A stretch of DNA of 64,000 bases, taken from assembly GCF_000153345.1 (NCBI RefSeq), contig NZ_CH724127.1, positions 596,287 through 660,286 of the forward strand, in the 5' to 3' direction. The DNA comes from Neptuniibacter caesariensis. Lineage in GTDB: Bacteria; Pseudomonadota; Gammaproteobacteria; Pseudomonadales; Balneatricaceae. Position 1 is the stretch's first letter, and each line of letters begins with the position of its first letter. The notes below the pieces were generated by a model. It did no database searches. It saw only the letters and a program-made list of their open reading frames with translations, and was not told the origin of the DNA. Both the position numbers and the translations under genes were made by a program. Positions 60,452 through 64,000 of the stretch are shown here, one piece after another.

Positions 60452-61942
60452 TTACATCGCATGTCGTTCATCGATCATATCATCGATATATTGCAGTATT
60501 TTGTAACTTTCTTCCTCAGCTGTGCGCATGTTGGCAACAATGTTGTTACGAATTGCTTCGTCTTTACGCCAATTATCATCGCGCATAGAAACCGCCTTGA
60601 AAACCGACTGGTGTACCAGTTCATGGGGGGCTTCCAGCTTGCTGTAAGCTCGAGTTGACTGGAATGACTCTGCGCCAAAGCCCTCGTAATACCATTTGCC
60701 CAGGCGGCACTCAGTATGGGTTTTAGATACTGCATCAATTTCTGAACTTCTGGATTTAGAATCATCCAAAGCGATATAACCATTTTGTTTAAAGATGACA
60801 TGGTCGGCTTTGGCCAGAGATCCGAAGGTTCTGTCTTTTGCATAAGAGATATAGCGTTGTGTGTCCTCTGCGGAGCGGGAGATATCAGCAAACTGCTCCC
60901 TGAAATGCTGCACTCGCTCACTAATCTCTTCAGCCGCCTGAGAAGAAACATCGGATTGGCGAACCATCTCAGCCACACGTTCGCTGAAGCTGTTGATGGT
61001 TTCCGTTACTTCAATTGCTGCTTCCTTGGTTCGATTGGAGAGGGCTTTGACTTCATCGGCTACAACGGCAAAGCCTCGGCCCTGTTCGCCAGCCCGCGCG
61101 GCTTCGATGGCTGCGTTAAGCGCGAGAAGGCTGGTTTGGTCAGCGATATCGGTAATGATAGACAGCGATTCTGATACTTTAGAACTGTCTGCCTCGAGCG
61201 CTTTAGTGACATCAGAAACACCGTTAATATTTTTGGTAATGCTTTCAAGCGAAACACTCATGTCTTCAACGGTGACTTGGCTTTTTGATGCCGCTTCGCC
61301 GTTCTTGGATGCTATTGTCTCTACTTGCTCCATCTCTTCTGATATCTTCACCAGGTCGGCCTGGTTTCGCTTCAGGTTCTCAATCAGGTGAGTCGTATTT
61401 AGGTTGTGAAGCTCTGATTTAAGTTGGTTTGATACCAGAAACTTCGTCCCTTCCTCCATCTTCTCCAAAGAGGTATTTATTTGCGAAAGTGATTTACGCA
61501 GTCTTCCAGGCATACCTTTGTAAAGCGCTTTACGATCGTACCGACCTTCGGCAACGTAACTAAAACAGGCATCCACTTCTTTGAAATAGGATTCGACTCG
61601 GTCGAGGAGGTCATTAAGTTCCCATGCGACCTTGCCTACTTCACCTAAACCTGCAACAGAGGTAATTCGGCAACTGAAATCGCCATCATTGGCTTTGCTA
61701 AGTGTGCTGTTTATTCGCTCAAGCGCATTAGTGGCGTAATCATTTGATTTAACTGTGTATATCGCCAATAGGATGGTGAAAATAGCAGGGCCAATGACCC
61801 ACCACTGAAGCCCGTTAAGAACGGACGTGGTTATCAGCGTAGCAATAATTAACGTAAGCCAGCTGCACACGATGATACGTGTTCTCGAGCGTAAAGAAGG
61901 TATGCCGCGGCTGGTGGAATTAGAATAGTGTTTCTTACCCAT
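60452..61942 (-). CDS. Methyl-accepting chemotaxis protein with CZB domain, no periplasmic sensor
   Basis: 496 residues. Two adjacent membrane helices (about 26-66) with almost no periplasmic loop, HAMP (about 68-120), the signalling hairpin tip [21 protein letters not shown], and a C-terminal CZB zinc-binding domain (about 375-490) with [10 protein letters not shown] (zinc ligands His and Cys) and further histidines in DHVIFKQ and PHELVH. Sensing must be intracellular, through zinc or a partner. It begins three bases after the stop of the PAS protein gene, so the two likely form an Aer-like pair. Confidence 0.93.
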   Translation of the reverse strand: MGKKHYSNSTSRGIPSLRSRTRIIVCSWLTLIIATLITTSVLNGLQWWVIGPAIFTILLAIYTVKSNDYATNALERINSTLSKANDGDFSCRITSVAGLGEVGKVAWELNDLLDRVESYFKEVDACFSYVAEGRYDRKALYKGMPGRLRKSLSQINTSLEKMEEGTKFLVSNQLKSELHNLNTTHLIENLKRNQADLVKISEEMEQVETIASKNGEAASKSQVTVEDMSVSLESITKNINGVSDVTKALEADSSKVSESLSIITDIADQTSLLALNAAIEAARAGEQGRGFAVVADEVKALSNRTKEAAIEVTETINSFSERVAEMVRQSDVSSQAAEEISERVQHFREQFADISRSAEDTQRYISYAKDRTFGSLAKADHVIFKQNGYIALDDSKSRSSEIDAVSKTHTECRLGKWYYEGFGAESFQSTRAYSKLEAPHELVHQSVFKAVSMRDDNWRKDEAIRNNIVANMRTAEEESYKILQYIDDMIDERHAM

Positions 61943-61945
61943 AAT

Positions 61946-62473
61946 TCAGTCCTTATCCAAACTCATTACCAGGTCAAAATAGCTGACACCTAGTTCTTCA
62001 AGCTTGGACTGTAATAATGCAATAGAGGCATCTGCGGCATTCTTAGTGCCAACACGCTGTTCCTCTGCAAGCATCTCCGCGTAGACAGCAGAGAGAGTAT
62101 CGATTGCTTTCTGGCTAGGCTTACGACGTACGGAGTAATAGCCCATCAGGTTACCTTTGTCGTCGTAATCAGGGGTGACATTAGCGAAAACCCAATAGAA
62201 CGAACCGTCTTTGCACATGTTTTTAACATAGCCAAAGAACTCTTTTTCCTGTTGGAGTGTTTGCCATAGAAACTTAAAAACCCCTCGCGGCATATCCGGA
62301 TGGCGTACGATATTATGTTGTACGCCTAAGAGTTCGGCTTCGCTGTAACCTGCGATATGCATAAAAACGCGGTTAGTATATGTAATGACACCCTTGCGGT
62401 CGGTTTTGGAGACGATAAACTCATCATCTGCCAAGCGAACTTCATTGTTCTTTGGAGTGATTTTATTTTTCAT
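61946..62473 (-). CDS. PAS domain protein, Aer-like sensor
   Basis: 175 residues from ATG 62473; an upstream open frame of 22 codons is not supported. The PAS fold (about 15-125) has NRVFMHIAGYSEAELLG, NIVRHPDMPRGVFKFLW and KDGSFYWVFANVTP, which closely match the FAD-binding PAS of Aer/energy-taxis receptors (HPDMP, and the conserved Trp). A helical tail follows. In E. coli this PAS is fused to the receptor; here it is a separate soluble protein directly upstream of the CZB receptor. Confidence 0.9.
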   Translation of the reverse strand: MKNKITPKNNEVRLADDEFIVSKTDRKGVITYTNRVFMHIAGYSEAELLGVQHNIVRHPDMPRGVFKFLWQTLQQEKEFFGYVKNMCKDGSFYWVFANVTPDYDDKGNLMGYYSVRRKPSQKAIDTLSAVYAEMLAEEQRVGTKNAADASIALLQSKLEELGVSYFDLVMSLDKD

Positions 62474-62596
62474 TATGGGACTTTCATCAAGCTGCGCGTA
62501 CTTTGTGTAGGGAAGTCTAGCATGTTCTGGAACGTACATTCCGTGATCTGGCGCAGGGTAAACGGTCTGTAAAATAAATTTTGGATAAAATAGGCG

Positions 62597-62842
62597 ATGC
62601 GAGAATTAGAATTGATGGGAACTTTGGGTTGCCATCTTTGTGAAGTTGCTGAGGCATTGATCGTCGCAAACGTAGATATGCAAAAGTATGCTGTATATCA
62701 GGTAGATATAGCAGAAGAGGATGCATTGATGGATAAATACGCGGTGCGTATTCCAGTGCTGGTAGATCTTAACAGTGGTGCTGAACTTGACTGGCCATTC
62801 GGCCAGCCTGAGTTAGAGAGCTTTCTTAATCAGTTGGTTTAG
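62597..62842 (+). CDS. Glutaredoxin-like (DUF836) protein
   Basis: 81 residues. MGTLGCHLCEVAEALI carries the redox pair CxxC in a thioredoxin-like fold and the cis-proline segment is VRIPVLVD. These small proteins resemble YruB/glutaredoxin and may reduce mixed disulfides. The stop overlaps the stop of the convergent tatD gene by four bases. Divergent to the PAS gene across 123 bp. Confidence 0.9.
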   Translation: MRELELMGTLGCHLCEVAEALIVANVDMQKYAVYQVDIAEEDALMDKYAVRIPVLVDLNSGAELDWPFGQPELESFLNQLV

Positions 62843-63645
62843 TGGGTATCACCCAACCCAAAAAAGTGCTGAGTATTGATCTGGACCTGGTATTTCAACT
62901 CTTCAATCGTGGTGCCTCGAAGCTCTGCAACTTTGGCTGCTATATGGGGTAGGTAGAGTGGCAAATTACGCCTGGACTTGGGTTTCGGTTTAAGATCTCG
63001 TGGGATTAAATAGGGCGCATCGGTTTCCAGCATTAAACGATCTTCAGGAATATCTTTTGCCAGCATCTGTAGCTCTTGCCCTCTGCGTTCATCACAGATC
63101 CAGCCAGTGATCCCTATGTGCAGATCCAGATCAAGGTAATTATAGAGTTCAGACTTTGTGCCGGTAAAACAGTGTGCCACCGCTGCTGAAATGTCATCTC
63201 TATGACTCTGTAGCATTTCAATCTGCTTTTTATGCGCATCTCTTTCGTGTAAGAAAAGCGGCAGTTTGGTCTCGGAGGCCATCTCCAGCTGTTTTTCGAA
63301 ACACAGAACTTGCTGTTCGGGTGTTGAAAAATTGCGGTTAAAATCCAGCCCGGTTTCGCCTACGGCGACGACGCAGTCTTCTTTATATAAGCTACGCAGG
63401 CTTTCAAATTGCTGTGTGGAGTGGTCTTTAGCATAGTGGGGGTGTATACCGACTGTGCAAAACAGCTGATTTGGGTAGCGCTGACATAACTCTATCGCCT
63501 GATGGCTTTCCTCCACCGTTGTTCCTGTAATAATGAGCTTTTCTATATTGTGCTCGTAGGCTTGATCGATTACTTGTTCTCGATCTTTATCAAAACTGCT
63601 ATCGGTAAGATTGACACCGATATCTATCCAGAAGTTGTTGGTCAT
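62839..63645 (-). CDS. tatD: TatD family metal-dependent deoxyribonuclease
   Basis: 268 residues. DIGVNLTDSSFDKDR, VGIHPHYAKD, VAVGETGLDFNRN, LHERDAH and LETDAPYLIPRD are the metal-binding motifs of TatD in order. It is a 3'-5' exonuclease acting in DNA fragment and oxidative-damage turnover. The name TatD (over YcfH or YjjV) is by the N-terminal and PRDL features. It follows the lytic transglycosylase stop by 14 bp. Confidence 0.92.
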   Translation of the reverse strand: MTNNFWIDIGVNLTDSSFDKDREQVIDQAYEHNIEKLIITGTTVEESHQAIELCQRYPNQLFCTVGIHPHYAKDHSTQQFESLRSLYKEDCVVAVGETGLDFNRNFSTPEQQVLCFEKQLEMASETKLPLFLHERDAHKKQIEMLQSHRDDISAAVAHCFTGTKSELYNYLDLDLHIGITGWICDERRGQELQMLAKDIPEDRLMLETDAPYLIPRDLKPKPKSRRNLPLYLPHIAAKVAELRGTTIEELKYQVQINTQHFFGLGDTH

Positions 63646-63659
63646 GTCTGTTCTTTGAT

Positions 63660-64000
63660 TTAAAGGGCTGTTCGCTTACTTTGATTTAAGGCCAGTAACT
63701 GTACCTGTTTCTCAGATAATAAGCTTGGTTGACGCCCTTCAAGTCGGTCGTAGATAACCCTAAAGGCCAGTACGTTTTGGACATATTTGCGAGTCTCTTT
63801 AAATGGAATGGTTTCTATCCATACATCCAAAGGTAGGTGACCACGTTGTTTTAACCACTTCTTCACGCGGTGTGGACCAGCATTATAGGCAGCTGCAGCG
63901 TAGGCGGGATTGTTGTCAAAACGTTTGAGCATATCTCCCAGGTAAGCTGAGCCCAGAGTAATATTTGTTTCCGGGTTGTAGAGTTCAGAGATCTTTTTAT
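63660..64000 (-). CDS. slt: Soluble lytic murein transglycosylase, 3' end only
   Basis: C-terminal ~113 residues of a gene cut by the window end. PETNITLGSAYLGDM and PAYAAAAYNAGPHRVKKWL are the Slt/MltC-type goose-lysozyme-fold signatures, after the catalytic Glu, which lies outside the window. The C-terminal YVQNVLAFRVIYDRL is typical of Slt70. It cleaves peptidoglycan glycan strands in the periplasm. Confidence 0.9.
   Translation of the reverse strand, partial: KKISELYNPETNITLGSAYLGDMLKRFDNNPAYAAAAYNAGPHRVKKWLKQRGHLPLDVWIETIPFKETRKYVQNVLAFRVIYDRLEGRQPSLLSEKQVQLLALNQSKRTAL

Overview
The window looks like chromosomal DNA of a free-living marine gammaproteobacterium of the Oceanospirillaceae kind (Neptuniibacter, Amphritea or Neptunomonas type). 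This is inferred from gene content and moderate GC: a cbb3 oxidase cluster followed by hemN and an FNR/Anr regulator, class I PHA synthase, malate:quinone oxidoreductase, RdgC, and many c-di-GMP and chemotaxis proteins. I saw no rRNA, tRNA, CRISPR array, prophage or intact insertion sequence.

Layout. 1-5.7 kb: end of a UspE-like gene, a MarR regulator with twin operators facing a drug/metabolite exporter and a nitroreductase, then two LysE exporters around a LysR regulator. 5.7-12.6 kb: DEAD-box helicase, a solute-binding lipoprotein coupled to a membrane diguanylate cyclase, xthA and gor. 12.6-20.7 kb: a MerR-methyltransferase fusion, SGNH hydrolase, chromate-type transporter, glycosyltransferase, DinB protein, DUF1835 protein, an orphan 79-residue gene and an HD-GYP phosphodiesterase. 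20.8-28.3 kb: modABC, another diguanylate cyclase, a 72-bp inverted-repeat element, a YigZ-type protein, a cation diffusion facilitator and a BASS transporter. 28.3-34.5 kb: queE, a DUF3087 protein, periplasmic rhodanese, SLAC1-type channel, rdgC, a thioredoxin-fold protein, an alpha/beta hydrolase and apt.

34.6-46.0 kb is the respiratory core, all on the minus strand: ccoNOQP, ccoG, fixH/ccoH, ccoI, ccoS, a TauE/DsbD-like membrane protein, hemN and fnr. Together these build, assemble, supply copper and heme to, and regulate the high-affinity oxidase. Terminators after ccoP and after ccoG cut it into separate units, and a 263-bp inverted-repeat element sits between ccoI and ccoS and supplies the last codons and the stop of ccoI. 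46.4-49.3 kb: hydrolase, rlmM, tusA and a ProQ/FinO protein. 49.4-54.5 kb: lapD, lapG, a DUF3080 lipoprotein and a MATE exporter. 54.9-64 kb: cold shock protein, Cys-cluster protein, mqo, a SUKH-TPR pair, phaC, a CZB chemoreceptor with a separate PAS protein, a glutaredoxin-like protein, TatD and the end of a lytic transglycosylase gene.

Most interesting: the two related inverted-repeat elements (one rewriting the CcoI C-terminus), the binding-protein/diguanylate-cyclase pair, the split Aer-like PAS plus CZB receptor pair, the MerR-methyltransferase fusion, and a strong plus-strand terminator between fnr and apt that belongs to no visible gene. Most genes are ordinary housekeeping or accessory genes. 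I see strong leads but no clear-cut new multi-gene system.
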